A stretch of 64,000 nucleotides of DNA from Paeniglutamicibacter terrestris (GTDB lineage: Bacteria > Actinomycetota > Actinomycetes > Actinomycetales > Micrococcaceae). Shown here piece by piece: positions 45,158 to 53,569 of the stretch (positions are counted from its first letter, which is position 1; every line of letters starts with the position of its first letter). Made by a program: the position numbers and the translations under genes. Where the stretch lies: positions 1-64,000 of the forward strand of contig NZ_JAAWVT010000006.1 in assembly GCF_012271785.1 (NCBI RefSeq), given 5' to 3'. The notes beneath the pieces are model-generated. The model made no database searches and was not told where the DNA came from. It saw only the letters and a program-made list of their open reading frames with translations.

Positions 45158-45916
45158 ATGGCCACTATTGAAGAGCCGCTCTCCGGCGGCAATGCCACAG
45201 CCGAGGTGGTGCGCGTGGACTCAACCGTTCGCAAGCCCTGGCACACCAGCACCCCATCGGTACACCGGTTCATGGCGCACCTACGGGAACAGGGGCTACA
45301 CGATGTCCCCGAGCCGCTTGGCCGCGATGCGCAGGGGCGACAGGTCGCGGAGTTTATTTCGGGTCTCTGTGTCCCCTTAGATCAGCCCCTGTCGGATACT
45401 GTCCTGCGCGACGTCGGTGGGATCATTCGACAAATTCACGACGCTTCGGCTTCTTTCACACTCGTGGAGGAGGATTCTTGGAACACCGTGATTCCTGCTG
45501 AGCATGCAGATTTGATCTGTCACAACGATCTGGCTCCGTGGAACCTGATCGATGGACGGCGCATGGTCTTCATCGATTGGGACGGAGCCGGACCGAGCAC
45601 CCGGTTATGGGACCTAGCCTATGCCGCGCAGTCGTTTGCCTTCCTCGTGGACGGCCAAGAACCGAAAGCTGCAGCAGCCCGGCTTCGCGCCGTCGTTATT
45701 GACGGTTATCACGCCGATCACCCACTGCTCGTCGGACTGCCGGCGGCCATGGTGGCAAGAACTCAAGCCATGTACGACCTACTGGCAGATTCTTATCAAG
45801 AAGGAATCCAACCGTGGGGCCGTATGTTCGTCGAAGGGCACGGGGCGCACTGGGCAAAAGCCGCGAGATTCGTCAAAGAGCATGAAACACTTTGGGCCCA
45901 GTGCCTAAATCCTTAG
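45158..45916 (+). CDS. aminoglycoside-phosphotransferase-family (APH) protein
   Basis: 252 residues. The kinase catalytic loop is LICHNDLAPWNLIDG (about residue 120, catalytic Asp and Asn), followed by VFIDWDGAGPSTRLWDLA with the metal-binding Asp. The N lobe is short. APH-fold proteins phosphorylate small molecules such as choline, homoserine, sugars or aminoglycosides; the substrate is not predictable here. ATG at 45158. It lies after the groEL terminator and is convergent with the DUF4031-HD gene. Confidence 0.87.
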   Translation: MATIEEPLSGGNATAEVVRVDSTVRKPWHTSTPSVHRFMAHLREQGLHDVPEPLGRDAQGRQVAEFISGLCVPLDQPLSDTVLRDVGGIIRQIHDASASFTLVEEDSWNTVIPAEHADLICHNDLAPWNLIDGRRMVFIDWDGAGPSTRLWDLAYAAQSFAFLVDGQEPKAAAARLRAVVIDGYHADHPLLVGLPAAMVARTQAMYDLLADSYQEGIQPWGRMFVEGHGAHWAKAARFVKEHETLWAQCLNP

Positions 45917-45943
45917 CACCTACTCTGCTGTCGGCATCAGGTC

Positions 45944-46840
45944 CTAGCTGCCCAGGGAAACCAAATCATTGAGCTCTGCTTCAAGATTGGCTCGAGCGGG
46001 TCCCTCCCACAAGCTGCGCGCCCGTTCACTTGAATACAGCGACCCGCCCTCCATGAGCCCACGCAGAATCAGCGTGCGTCCTCGGGCAAAATCTGCGTCT
46101 GGCACATGTGCGTACTCACGCCGCACCGCTTCGGTGTAACGCTTGTAGGCGGCCGCGGGGCGAGCGAGCACTTCCAGATCCGCGTCACAGAGGAGTGCGC
46201 CGCTGGTATCTCCCGGCGTGGGCTTGTGCGTGCGAGTCAAGAGGACCAGCCGAACTACCTCATCAACGACCTGGGGAGCGATCCCGAGTTCGCCGAGGCG
46301 AGTGGCCGCCAGCGCTGCTGATTCTTCCTCGTCCATTGGCGTCCCGCGATACACCGCATCGTGGAACCATGCCGCCAAACGCAGCGCGAGGAGATCGACT
46401 CCATGATCTGTCGTATCGCTCAGTGTGTCCAGCGCCTTGAGAACGGCCAGCAAATGTGCTCGGTCATGGTACTGACGCTGCTCTTGACTCCAGCAATCCA
46501 AAAGCTCAGTTCCCAGTGCCGGAGCATTCAGACCCAACGCCTCCCAGCGGGATGACAACACCGCATCCAACCGCTCGGGGCGTTCCTTGGACCGTACCCG
46601 TAGCCCCGAGGCGATGAGCCGGCGGACTAACTCGGTCGCGGGAACCGAGATGGCGCCGGCGGCCACTAATTGCGCGTGCAGTCGCAGTGGAACATCGTAG
46701 TGGTCGCGGTCGAAGGCGCGCTCGGGGAGGTCATGGGCCCGGGCAAAATCGTGCAATTCATCGATCGACAGGTCGGAGACCAGATGCGAGAAGAGCGTTC
46801 CGTGGGCCGGCCATGCCGGGGGATCAATGAGGATGGACAC
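45944..46840 (-). CDS. DUF4031 - HD-domain fusion protein
   Basis: 298 residues in two parts. Residues 1-80 form a DUF4031 domain (ILIDPPAWPAHGTLFSHLVS, FDRDHYDVP). Residues 100-298 resemble a metal-dependent HD phosphohydrolase: QYHDRAHLLAVLKAL, RLAAWFHDAVYRG with the HD pair, and LLTRTHKPTPGD and LCDADLEVLA with the later His and Asp. The combination suggests a nucleotide or phosphate-ester hydrolase of unknown substrate. ATG at 46840. No operon partner is evident. Confidence 0.85.
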   Translation of the reverse strand: MSILIDPPAWPAHGTLFSHLVSDLSIDELHDFARAHDLPERAFDRDHYDVPLRLHAQLVAAGAISVPATELVRRLIASGLRVRSKERPERLDAVLSSRWEALGLNAPALGTELLDCWSQEQRQYHDRAHLLAVLKALDTLSDTTDHGVDLLALRLAAWFHDAVYRGTPMDEEESAALAATRLGELGIAPQVVDEVVRLVLLTRTHKPTPGDTSGALLCDADLEVLARPAAAYKRYTEAVRREYAHVPDADFARGRTLILRGLMEGGSLYSSERARSLWEGPARANLEAELNDLVSLGS

Positions 46841-46899
46841 GTTCTCAGACTAATACGCGTCAGCTCTCCCCGGCACGGACCGTGCCACGTGGAGCAGCC

Positions 46900-47190
46900 T
46901 CAGTAGGTGAACAGTGACGCGTTGGCGGCCTCCGCCTCGTCGTATTGCACCGAGGCGCGGTTCAATGCGGTACCGATGGAGGTTAGCGACTCCTCGACAC
47001 GAGCCTGGGTGTTGCGCCAGTCGACCACCACCGATTGGAAATTCGTCGAGGCGGCGCCCTGCCACGTGCCCTGCAGATCTTGCAGTGAGGAGGTCAGTGA
47101 ATTAACCTCCGCCCGCACACGCTCGATGGTGGCTTGCAGGTTCATGGATCGGGCCTGCATTTCGTTGGTATTAGCAGCAAAAGTGCTCAT
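46900..47190 (-). CDS. WXG100-family (ESAT-6-like) protein
   Basis: 96 residues, almost entirely helical. The WXG turn is in QGTWQGAAS near residue 45, between two amphipathic helices (MNLQATIERVRAEVNSL and WRNTQARVEESLTSIG), and the size is standard. Such proteins are secreted by ESX/type VII systems as helical hairpins. No EccC, EccD or partner WXG100 gene is nearby, so the exporting machinery must lie elsewhere. Start at ATG 47190 by homology to family length. Confidence 0.9.
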   Translation of the reverse strand: MSTFAANTNEMQARSMNLQATIERVRAEVNSLTSSLQDLQGTWQGAASTNFQSVVVDWRNTQARVEESLTSIGTALNRASVQYDEAEAANASLFTY

Positions 47191-47365
47191 GATCGGTTTG
47201 GCTCCCAACTGTTGGCGTTTGGCACCGTGGCGGGGAAAAACTTCTGGCCGCGGCGGGAGGCAGCCCAAGACTAGCCGGACGTGCCTTCGTGCCTAGGCTA
47301 AAGCCGACACCCCGCCGCGAACCCAAGGTACGCAACGGGGTGTGGAAAAGCTCTGAAGGTCAATC

Positions 47366-48871
47366 TCAGTCGATCTCGAGACTGTTGTCCTCCGGCTCGT
47401 CTTCTGGTTTGACCCAGGGCAGGTGGATGGACATGGTCGCCCCACCACCGGCTGTTTCGCTCAGGCGGATCGAACCGTCGTGCTGCGCGGCAATGGCGGC
47501 AACGATGGCCAGACCAAGTCCGGTGCCACCGGTTTCGCGCTGCCGCGAGGAATCGGCACGGTAGAAGCGCTCAAAGATCCTTCCTGCGTCCTCCTCGGAG
47601 ATACCTGGTCCATGATCGCGAATTTCTAATACTGCATCCGAACGTCCGTCGATCACCGGCTTAACGCCCACGGCGATCTCGATGTCGGTGCCTTCCGGGG
47701 TATACCGCAGGGCGTTGGTCATCAGGTTCGCTACCACCTGGCGCAGCCTTGCTTCATCTCCGCTGGTCGGCGCAGGCTGTGGTGCCCCGCCGTCCAGGCC
47801 CACCAATCGCACCTTGCGGTCGGTGGCGTTGACCCGGGTGTCCTCGGCTGCGTCGCTGGCCAGGAGCAGGAGATCAACTGGCTTTCGGTCCAATGGGCGC
47901 TGCTCATCCAGCCGTGCCAGGGTCAGTAGATCCTCGACCAGTTGACCCATGCGCTTGGATTCGGCCTCGATACGTCCCATCGCGGTGCGCAGCATCTCCG
48001 GGTCGGCAAGACCGCCCTGACGGTAGAACTCGGAGTAGCCCTGGATAGTCACCAGTGGGGTGCGCAGCTCGTGGGAGGCGTCCTGGATAAAGCGGCGCAT
48101 CTTGCGTTCGGAAGCGGCTCTGCCACGGAAAGCATGTTCGATGTGGGCCAGCATGGCATTGAGCGATCGGGAGAGTCGCCCCACCTCAGTTTCGGGCGGA
48201 TAGTCCTCCACACGTCGGGACAGGTCACCGGCGGCAATGGCGGCCGCGGTGCGCTCAACGCGCAGCAACGGCAGTAATGCGCGGGTGGTGATCCCGTAGG
48301 CGATCATCGACATCAACAAGGTGGCCAGCATGCCGGTGGACATCACCAGCATGGCCGCCTTGGTCACGGTGTCCTGTACCGCGCCCATCGGCAGGGCATA
48401 AACCAGGTCGTAGTCGGTGCGTGGTAGATCCACGATACGCACCCGCCACCCGCCCGAATTTTCCGTACTTCCGTTCACCGAGATTGAGGCAGTAGTATCT
48501 TCGCGCAGGTGCGTTATGTCGGTGGCATCTAGCTGGGGAATGTCGGTGGCGTCGCTGGTAGTGGCCGTGGTGTGCGGCATCGTGTAGAGAATGCTGCCAG
48601 ACTCGTCACGCAGGTCCCCATAAAAACGGGCCAGCCCATTGGATTTGGGATTGATGGAGGAGATGCCCGCGTAATCGTTGAGCATGGTGGCGGTGATGGT
48701 TGCTGAGTTGGACTTCAGGTCCGTGTCTAATTGGGCGGTGAGCATCAGTCGTAGTGACTGAGCCGAGCCGAGGGCCGTGACCCCGATGCCCGCAATCATC
48801 AGGGCGCTCATCAGGGCCACCAGCTTGGTCCGCAACGAGACTTGTCGCCAGAATCTGCGGGCGCTTTCCAC
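47366..48871 (-). CDS. two-component sensor histidine kinase
   Basis: 501 residues. Two membrane spans (about residues 15-37 and 165-190) bracket a sensor domain of about 130 residues outside the membrane. A HAMP region, a dimerisation domain with the phosphorylated His in DASHELRTPL, and a catalytic domain follow, with the N box NLMTNALRYTPEG, EIRDHGPGISEE and GGTGLGLAIVAA. The layout matches the TrcS/TcrY-like actinobacterial group. It starts 21 bases after the response regulator gene and is its cognate partner. The signal is unknown. Confidence 0.94.
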   Translation of the reverse strand: MESARRFWRQVSLRTKLVALMSALMIAGIGVTALGSAQSLRLMLTAQLDTDLKSNSATITATMLNDYAGISSINPKSNGLARFYGDLRDESGSILYTMPHTTATTSDATDIPQLDATDITHLREDTTASISVNGSTENSGGWRVRIVDLPRTDYDLVYALPMGAVQDTVTKAAMLVMSTGMLATLLMSMIAYGITTRALLPLLRVERTAAAIAAGDLSRRVEDYPPETEVGRLSRSLNAMLAHIEHAFRGRAASERKMRRFIQDASHELRTPLVTIQGYSEFYRQGGLADPEMLRTAMGRIEAESKRMGQLVEDLLTLARLDEQRPLDRKPVDLLLLASDAAEDTRVNATDRKVRLVGLDGGAPQPAPTSGDEARLRQVVANLMTNALRYTPEGTDIEIAVGVKPVIDGRSDAVLEIRDHGPGISEEDAGRIFERFYRADSSRQRETGGTGLGLAIVAAIAAQHDGSIRLSETAGGGATMSIHLPWVKPEDEPEDNSLEID

Positions 48872-48892
48872 GTGGGAGAACCGGCCTTTCGT

Positions 48893-49603
48893 TTAGCGGC
48901 GGTCAGCCGTGCGCATGAGGTAACCGACACCGCGCTTGGTTTGGATCAGGGATGGCCACTCCGGGCGCGCATCGATCTTGCGGCGAAGATACGAAATGTA
49001 GGATTCCACGATCGAGGCGTCACCATTGAAATCGTATTCCCACACGTGGTCAAGGATCTGGGCCTTGGAGAGAACCCTGTTGGGGTTCATCATCAGGTAG
49101 CGCAGCAGCTTGAATTCGGTGGGGGAGAGATCAATAACTTCACCCGAGCGGCGGACTTCATGCGCGTCGTCATCCAGCTCTAAGTCATCAACGCGGATGA
49201 TCGCACTGTCTTCCTCGGCTGGCTGTGTGCGGCGTAGCACCGCGCGGATGCGGGCAACCACCTCGTCGAGGCTGAAGGGCTTGGTGACGTAGTCGTCCCC
49301 GCCCACCGTAAGACCGGTGACCTTGTCCTCGGTGTCATCACGTGCGGTGAGGAAGAGTACGGGGAAATGCTTGCCCGCTGCACGGAGCCGGCGGGTGATG
49401 GTGAAGCCATCCATGTCCGGGAGCATCACGTCGAGCACGGCGAGGTCAGGGGTGTCTGCCTCTACCGCGGCAAGGGCCTCGCGGCCGTTGGCTGCAGCAA
49501 CAACCTCAAAACCTGCGAAGCGCAGGGAGGTGGAAAGCAATTCACGGATGTTTGGTTCGTCGTCGACGACCAGGAGCTTTGCTTCGGGAGTTTTGGCATT
49601 CAT
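48893..49603 (-). CDS. OmpR/PhoB-family response regulator
   Basis: 236 residues. Receiver domain: acidic pocket VVDDEP, phosphoacceptor Asp in VLDVMLPDMDGF, and conserved Lys in YVTKPFS. The C-terminal winged helix has SPTEFKLLRYLM, GDASIVESYISYLRRKID and ends RGVGYLMRTADRR. ATG at 49603 is chosen because the receiver begins ten residues later; the frame runs open further upstream. It forms an operon with the kinase gene. Confidence 0.95.
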   Translation of the reverse strand: MNAKTPEAKLLVVDDEPNIRELLSTSLRFAGFEVVAAANGREALAAVEADTPDLAVLDVMLPDMDGFTITRRLRAAGKHFPVLFLTARDDTEDKVTGLTVGGDDYVTKPFSLDEVVARIRAVLRRTQPAEEDSAIIRVDDLELDDDAHEVRRSGEVIDLSPTEFKLLRYLMMNPNRVLSKAQILDHVWEYDFNGDASIVESYISYLRRKIDARPEWPSLIQTKRGVGYLMRTADRR

Positions 49604-49717
49604 GGATACCAGTCTGCAACCGCTAACTGTATGAATCCTGTGAGTTACTTGAGAGGCCAAGGTCTCCTGGCCCTAAGGTTTCCTCCAACTTCACCCGAAC
49701 TTGCCGTGCAAGGACGT

Positions 49718-49948
49718 CTAGTTGGAGCCCCGGCGCTGGCGGAAGTTCAGCACCAGTATCACCATGAGCAGGATGAAGGCGATCGGTAAACCATAGAGCG
49801 ACACGGCGAGCAGGGCCGGAGTGGGGCTAACGTGCATCACGTATTGGATCAGGATGATGACCAAGGTGGCCAAGGAAATGGTGGCGATGGCGCCGGCCAA
49901 AAGCGTGAGTATGCGTTGGGCTGGGGGCGTGGTGGCGGGGGTGTTCAC
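49718..49948 (-). CDS. small two-span membrane protein
   Basis: 76 residues with two hydrophobic helices (ILTLLAGAIATISLATLVII and LLAVSLYGLPIAFILLMVIL) and a basic C terminus (FRQRRGSN). It lies 114 bases upstream of the response regulator gene on the same strand and may be co-transcribed. Family not recognised. Confidence 0.7.
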   Translation of the reverse strand: MNTPATTPPAQRILTLLAGAIATISLATLVIILIQYVMHVSPTPALLAVSLYGLPIAFILLMVILVLNFRQRRGSN

Positions 49949-50198
49949 AAGTTAAAACTACCGCGCCGGTGAGTGTGGCCCCTAAATGCTTGTGACATCT
50001 GGCCATGGAGAAGGTAAAAGCCGCTGATGTCGTACCCTAGAAGATATAAGACTTCCCCGGACGCATGAGCCCGCCCACAAGCCCCAGAAGGGGTCGGAAT
50101 GCATGGTTTCGCGCCGGGAGATCATAAGAATTGGGATCGCGGAACAAACTTTGAATCCGTCGGTACCCATTGAGATGCAAGAACCGAGGTAGTTAGAC

Positions 50199-50582
50199 GT
50201 GCCAACCGGCAAAGTGAAATGGTACGAGCCCTCAAAAGGGTTCGGGTTCCTGGTAACCGACGAGGGCCAGGAAGTGTATTTGAACGCGTCAGCGTTGCCC
50301 GCGGGAGTGACCGAGCTGCGCGCCGGTACACGCATGGAATTCGGCATTGCCGAAGGACGCAAGGGTGCCCAGGCGCTAAGCGTACGCATTCTGGATGCTG
50401 CGCCCTCCCTGGCACGCGCCAAGCGCAAGCCGGCAGAGGACACGGCCATATTGATCGAGGACCTCATCAAGGTGCTTGACTCGGTCTCCAATGGGCTGCG
50501 TAGCGGCCGTTACCCCGAAAAGGCGCAGGGTGCCAAGATGGCGGCAGTCCTGCGCGCCGTAGCCGACGATTTGGACGCCTGA
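50199..50582 (+). CDS. cold-shock-domain protein with C-terminal extension
   Basis: 127 residues. Residues 1-66 are a cold-shock domain: TGKVKWYEPSKGFGFLVTD with intact RNP1. The RNP2-equivalent reads VYLNASAL instead of the usual VFVH.S, so RNA binding may be altered. The C-terminal 60 residues are an alpha-helical extension, as in the longer actinobacterial CspB-like proteins. The GTG start at 50199 has GAGG nine bases upstream. It starts about 250 bases after the preceding gene, leaving room for a cold-responsive leader. Four bases separate it from the DUF3027 gene. Confidence 0.9.
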   Translation: MPTGKVKWYEPSKGFGFLVTDEGQEVYLNASALPAGVTELRAGTRMEFGIAEGRKGAQALSVRILDAAPSLARAKRKPAEDTAILIEDLIKVLDSVSNGLRSGRYPEKAQGAKMAAVLRAVADDLDA

Positions 50583-50586
50583 TCAC

Positions 50587-51090
50587 ATGGCACGCAAACC
50601 ACTACTTGATACGACCCTAGCCAAGGCAGTAGACCAAGCTCGCGCTGCACTATTGGAAATTACCGACGAGTCCACGATCGGTGAGCATCTTGATTCGCTC
50701 AACGATGGCGAACGACTGGTGACCCACCTCTTTGATGCACTCCAGCCCGGCTACGAAGGTTGGTGCTGGTTCTCAACGGTGACCCGTGTTGCTCGCGCTC
50801 AGGCCAAGGACATCACCGTATGTGAGGTGGGCATCCTTCCTGGCAAGGGAGCACTCCTGGCTCCGGCTTGGGTTCCCTGGGCCGAACGCGTGCGTCCGGA
50901 AGAAATTGACGCTGAGCGTCGTGCCGCCGAGGAAGCAGCTGCCATCGCCGAAGGCACCGTGTTGAGTGAGGCCGAAGACGTCGACTCAAGCCAGCTCGCA
51001 GCCCGCCAGAACGACGCCGAGGAATCGATTGTTGACGAAGCGGCCTCGGGTGAAGAGCTCAGTGAGCAGGATGAGGACAACTCCAAATAG
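50587..51090 (+). CDS. DUF3027 protein
   Basis: 167 residues. The N-terminal 100 residues fit DUF3027 (LAKAVDQARAALLEITDEST, GYEGWCWFSTVTRVAR, PAWVPWAERVRPEE). The C-terminal 60 are acidic, Glu/Ala-rich and probably disordered. Function is unknown. It is translationally close to the cold-shock gene and convergent with serC. ATG at 50587. Confidence 0.9.
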   Translation: MARKPLLDTTLAKAVDQARAALLEITDESTIGEHLDSLNDGERLVTHLFDALQPGYEGWCWFSTVTRVARAQAKDITVCEVGILPGKGALLAPAWVPWAERVRPEEIDAERRAAEEAAAIAEGTVLSEAEDVDSSQLAARQNDAEESIVDEAASGEELSEQDEDNSK

Positions 51091-51128
51091 GAGATTAGTC
51101 AACCGGGAGATTTTTCACCCAGTTTAGG

Positions 51129-51171
51129 AGAGGGAGTGGCCAGCGATCGGTGATCGCTGGCCACTCCCTCT
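51129..51171 (+). terminator. terminator hairpin after the DUF3027 gene
   Basis: Perfect 20-base arms at 51129-51148 and 51152-51171 around GGT. No T run follows, so it may stop or stabilise the transcript. Confidence 0.75.
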
Positions 51172-51209
51172 GCTGTTGGTACCACGGCGTGAACCGCCAA
51201 TACAGAAAA

Positions 51210-51263
51210 GGGGGCGTTGCCCGGGGACACGGAAATGATTCTGTGTCCCCGGGCAACGCCCCC
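51210..51263 (-). terminator. serC terminator
   Basis: Perfect 21-base arms at 51210-51230 and 51243-51263. On the minus strand the hairpin is followed by CTTTTCTG. Confidence 0.88.
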
Positions 51264-51280
51264 GGATCGTAGCTCAGTGA

Positions 51281-52402
51281 TTAGCTGTTTTTCAGCACGT
51301 ATTCGATGCACTTGAGCAGGGCAGATACGTCGTCGGGCTCGATGGCGACGAAGGTGGCGACACGCAGTTGGTTGCGACCGAGCTTGCGGTACGGCTCGAC
51401 ATCAACCACACCGTTGGCGCGCAAGGTCTTGGCCACCGCTGCCGCATCGATGGAATCATCGAAGTCGATCGTGGCGATGACGTTGGAGCGATCTTCGGCT
51501 GCAACGACATACGGGGTGGCCACCTCGGAGGCTTCTGCCCAGTCGTAGATGCGCGAGGCGGAGTCCGCGGTGCGAGCTGCTGCGAATGCCAATCCACCGT
51601 TGGTGTTGAGCCACTGCACCTGAGCGTTAAGCGACACCAGGGTGGAGAGCGCCGGGGTGTTGTAGGTCTGGTTCAGGCGCGAGTTATCGATCGCCGTCTT
51701 CAGGTTCAGGAAGTCCGGGATCCAGCGGTCGGAGGCTGCGATTTCCTCGGCGCGGGCAATCGCGGCGGGGGAGAAGAGAGCAATCCACAAACCGCCATCG
51801 GACGCGAAGTTCTTCTGTGGCGCGAAGTAGTAGACATCGGCCTGCGAGACATCAACATCCAAACCGCCTGCGGCGGAGGTGGCGTCAATGAGGACCAACG
51901 AACCTTCGTCTGCGCCTTCAACACGGTGCACGGGAGCCGCAACCCCTGTGGAGGTCTCGTTTTGGGGCCAGGCGTATACGTCGACGCCGGCTTCGGCAAC
52001 GGGAGTCGGGCGGGTGCCGGGCTTGGAAACGATGATGGAAGACGGTGCCAGGAACGGTGCCTTGTTGGTGGCGGCGGCGAATTTTGAACCGAATTCGCCG
52101 AATGAGAGGTGCTGAGCCTTGTTGCGGACCAAGCCGAAGGATGCGATGTCCCAGAATGCGGTGGAACCGCCCACGCCGAGAACCACTTCATAGTCGGCTG
52201 GAGCGTTGAAGAAGGTCTTCAGCCCCTCTTGGATGTCGCGAACCAGGTTCTTCACCGGGGCCTGGCGGTGCGAAGTGCCCAAGAGCTTCGTACCGGCATC
52301 CAGCAAGGCCTGAACCTGCTCGGGGCGCACCTTCGACGGTCCCGCGCCGAAACGTCCGTCGACGGGCAAGAGTTCTTGGGGAATAGTCACGGCAGTGCTC
52401 AT
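51281..52402 (-). CDS. serC: phosphoserine aminotransferase
   Basis: 373 residues, class V aminotransferase of the actinobacterial SerC type. It opens with DGRFGAGPSKVRPEQVQALL, has LGVGGSTAFWDIA in the substrate region, the PLP lysine in FAPQKNFASDGG, and C-terminal RKLGRNQLRVATF. It converts 3-phosphohydroxypyruvate to phosphoserine in serine synthesis. ATG at 52402 has AGGAG four bases upstream; an in-frame ATG at 52414 lies beyond that site. It is divergent from the DtxR gene. Confidence 0.95.
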   Translation of the reverse strand: MSTAVTIPQELLPVDGRFGAGPSKVRPEQVQALLDAGTKLLGTSHRQAPVKNLVRDIQEGLKTFFNAPADYEVVLGVGGSTAFWDIASFGLVRNKAQHLSFGEFGSKFAAATNKAPFLAPSSIIVSKPGTRPTPVAEAGVDVYAWPQNETSTGVAAPVHRVEGADEGSLVLIDATSAAGGLDVDVSQADVYYFAPQKNFASDGGLWIALFSPAAIARAEEIAASDRWIPDFLNLKTAIDNSRLNQTYNTPALSTLVSLNAQVQWLNTNGGLAFAAARTADSASRIYDWAEASEVATPYVVAAEDRSNVIATIDFDDSIDAAAVAKTLRANGVVDVEPYRKLGRNQLRVATFVAIEPDDVSALLKCIEYVLKNS

Positions 52403-52605
52403 GTTGCTCCTCATAAAGGTGTTTTTTGCTTTAACACCCTCGCTGCGCCAATCTCCTCACGCGTGTTGCGGGTGCCAGTACATCAATAATCGCGCACGCT
52501 GGCTCCCAATGTGTAATAAGGCGTCCGAAATGTGAACGCGTGACGCGGGTAGAGTGGAAAGCGTAGTGAACTGTTGAAAAATCGACCCATGCGGGAGCTG
52601 CACAC

Positions 52606-53325
52606 GTGTCTGACCTGATCGATACCACCGAAATGTATTTGCGCACCATTCTTGAACTCCAAGAAGAGGGCGTTGTTGCCTTGCGCGCACGTATTGCGGA
52701 ACGGCTTGGACATTCCGGGCCAACGGTCTCGCAAACGGTGGCCAGGATGGAACGCGACGGGCTGGTTATTGTCAGTACCGATCGCCACCTGGAACTCACC
52801 GAACAGGGCTCTGCCCTCGCCACCGGCGTCATGCGCAAGCACCGTCTTGCCGAGCGACTACTGGCCGACGTGATCGGGCTTGAATGGGAATTCGTCCACG
52901 AGGAAGCCTGCCGCTGGGAGCATGTGATGAGCGAACGCGTTGAGCAGCGACTCTTCGCCTTGCTCGGCCGACCAGATGTCTCCCCGTATGGAAACCCGAT
53001 TCCGGGACTCGAAGCCCTCGGCGGTCCCGGTTTCGCCGAAATCGCCGTACATGTTCAGAATCTCGATTCCGCACTGTTGGATGGCAATGTAGGACCCGTT
53101 CGAGTCGAGCGACTTGCCGAGACCATTCAGGTTGAACCCGAACTGCTCGTACAGCTTGATGAGGGCGGAATTCGCCCTGGTGCCCTAGTCACGCTTGAAA
53201 GGGCCGGAGAATACGTGGTGGTCCGCGTTGAAGGGATTGAAGGCGCGTTGGAACTTCCGACCGAAGTTAGCGCCCATGTATTTGTCCGTCGCTTGGATGA
53301 TAACGGAATTGTAACTTTGGTATAA
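52606..53325 (+). CDS. dtxR: iron-dependent repressor, DtxR/IdeR family
   Basis: 239 residues. The N-terminal winged helix reads LIDTTEMYLRTILELQEEGV then GPTVSQTVARMERDGL, almost identical in pattern to DtxR. Metal residues are present: His and Glu in RKHRLAERLLADVIGLEWE, and CRWEHVMSE with the Cys, Glu and His of the primary site. A C-terminal SH3-like domain follows. It should bind Fe(II) and repress iron uptake genes, plausibly including the siderophore transporter at 2.7-6 kb, though no clear DtxR box was seen there. The GTG start at 52606 has GGGAG upstream. Confidence 0.94.
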   Translation: MSDLIDTTEMYLRTILELQEEGVVALRARIAERLGHSGPTVSQTVARMERDGLVIVSTDRHLELTEQGSALATGVMRKHRLAERLLADVIGLEWEFVHEEACRWEHVMSERVEQRLFALLGRPDVSPYGNPIPGLEALGGPGFAEIAVHVQNLDSALLDGNVGPVRVERLAETIQVEPELLVQLDEGGIRPGALVTLERAGEYVVVRVEGIEGALELPTEVSAHVFVRRLDDNGIVTLV

Positions 53326-53374
53326 ATCCCGGTAGTGTTGCACCTTGGATTGCACTAGGCAATCTCTCTTGATC

Positions 53375-53551
53375 CGGTTCGCATAACCCTACCGGCGGAT
53401 CTGGGAGCATGGATTTCCGGTAGGGGCGGAGGACCCATTCAACCGTTGCATGGCTTTTGGCCATGGATCTTGGGGTGAAGTCGAGTCCGCTTTGGTGGGC
53501 ACGGCCGAGTTGATCTCATGACTCGAATCCGACAGCTAACTTCGCAGGCGA
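53375..53551 (+). promoter_or_regulatory. c-di-AMP riboswitch (ydaO-yuaA class), first copy
   Basis: Core motifs in order: GGCGGAGGACCCA (53425), CTTGGGGTGAAG (53473), and CGAATCCGACAGCTAACTTC with CGCAGGCG (53524-53550). These match the conserved strands of the ydaO cyclic-di-AMP aptamer, and they lie just before a secreted peptidase gene, the usual actinobacterial position. Binding of c-di-AMP would be expected to switch the gene off. The boundaries are approximate. Confidence 0.85.
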
Positions 53552-53569
53552 TACATGAGAGGTTGTCAT

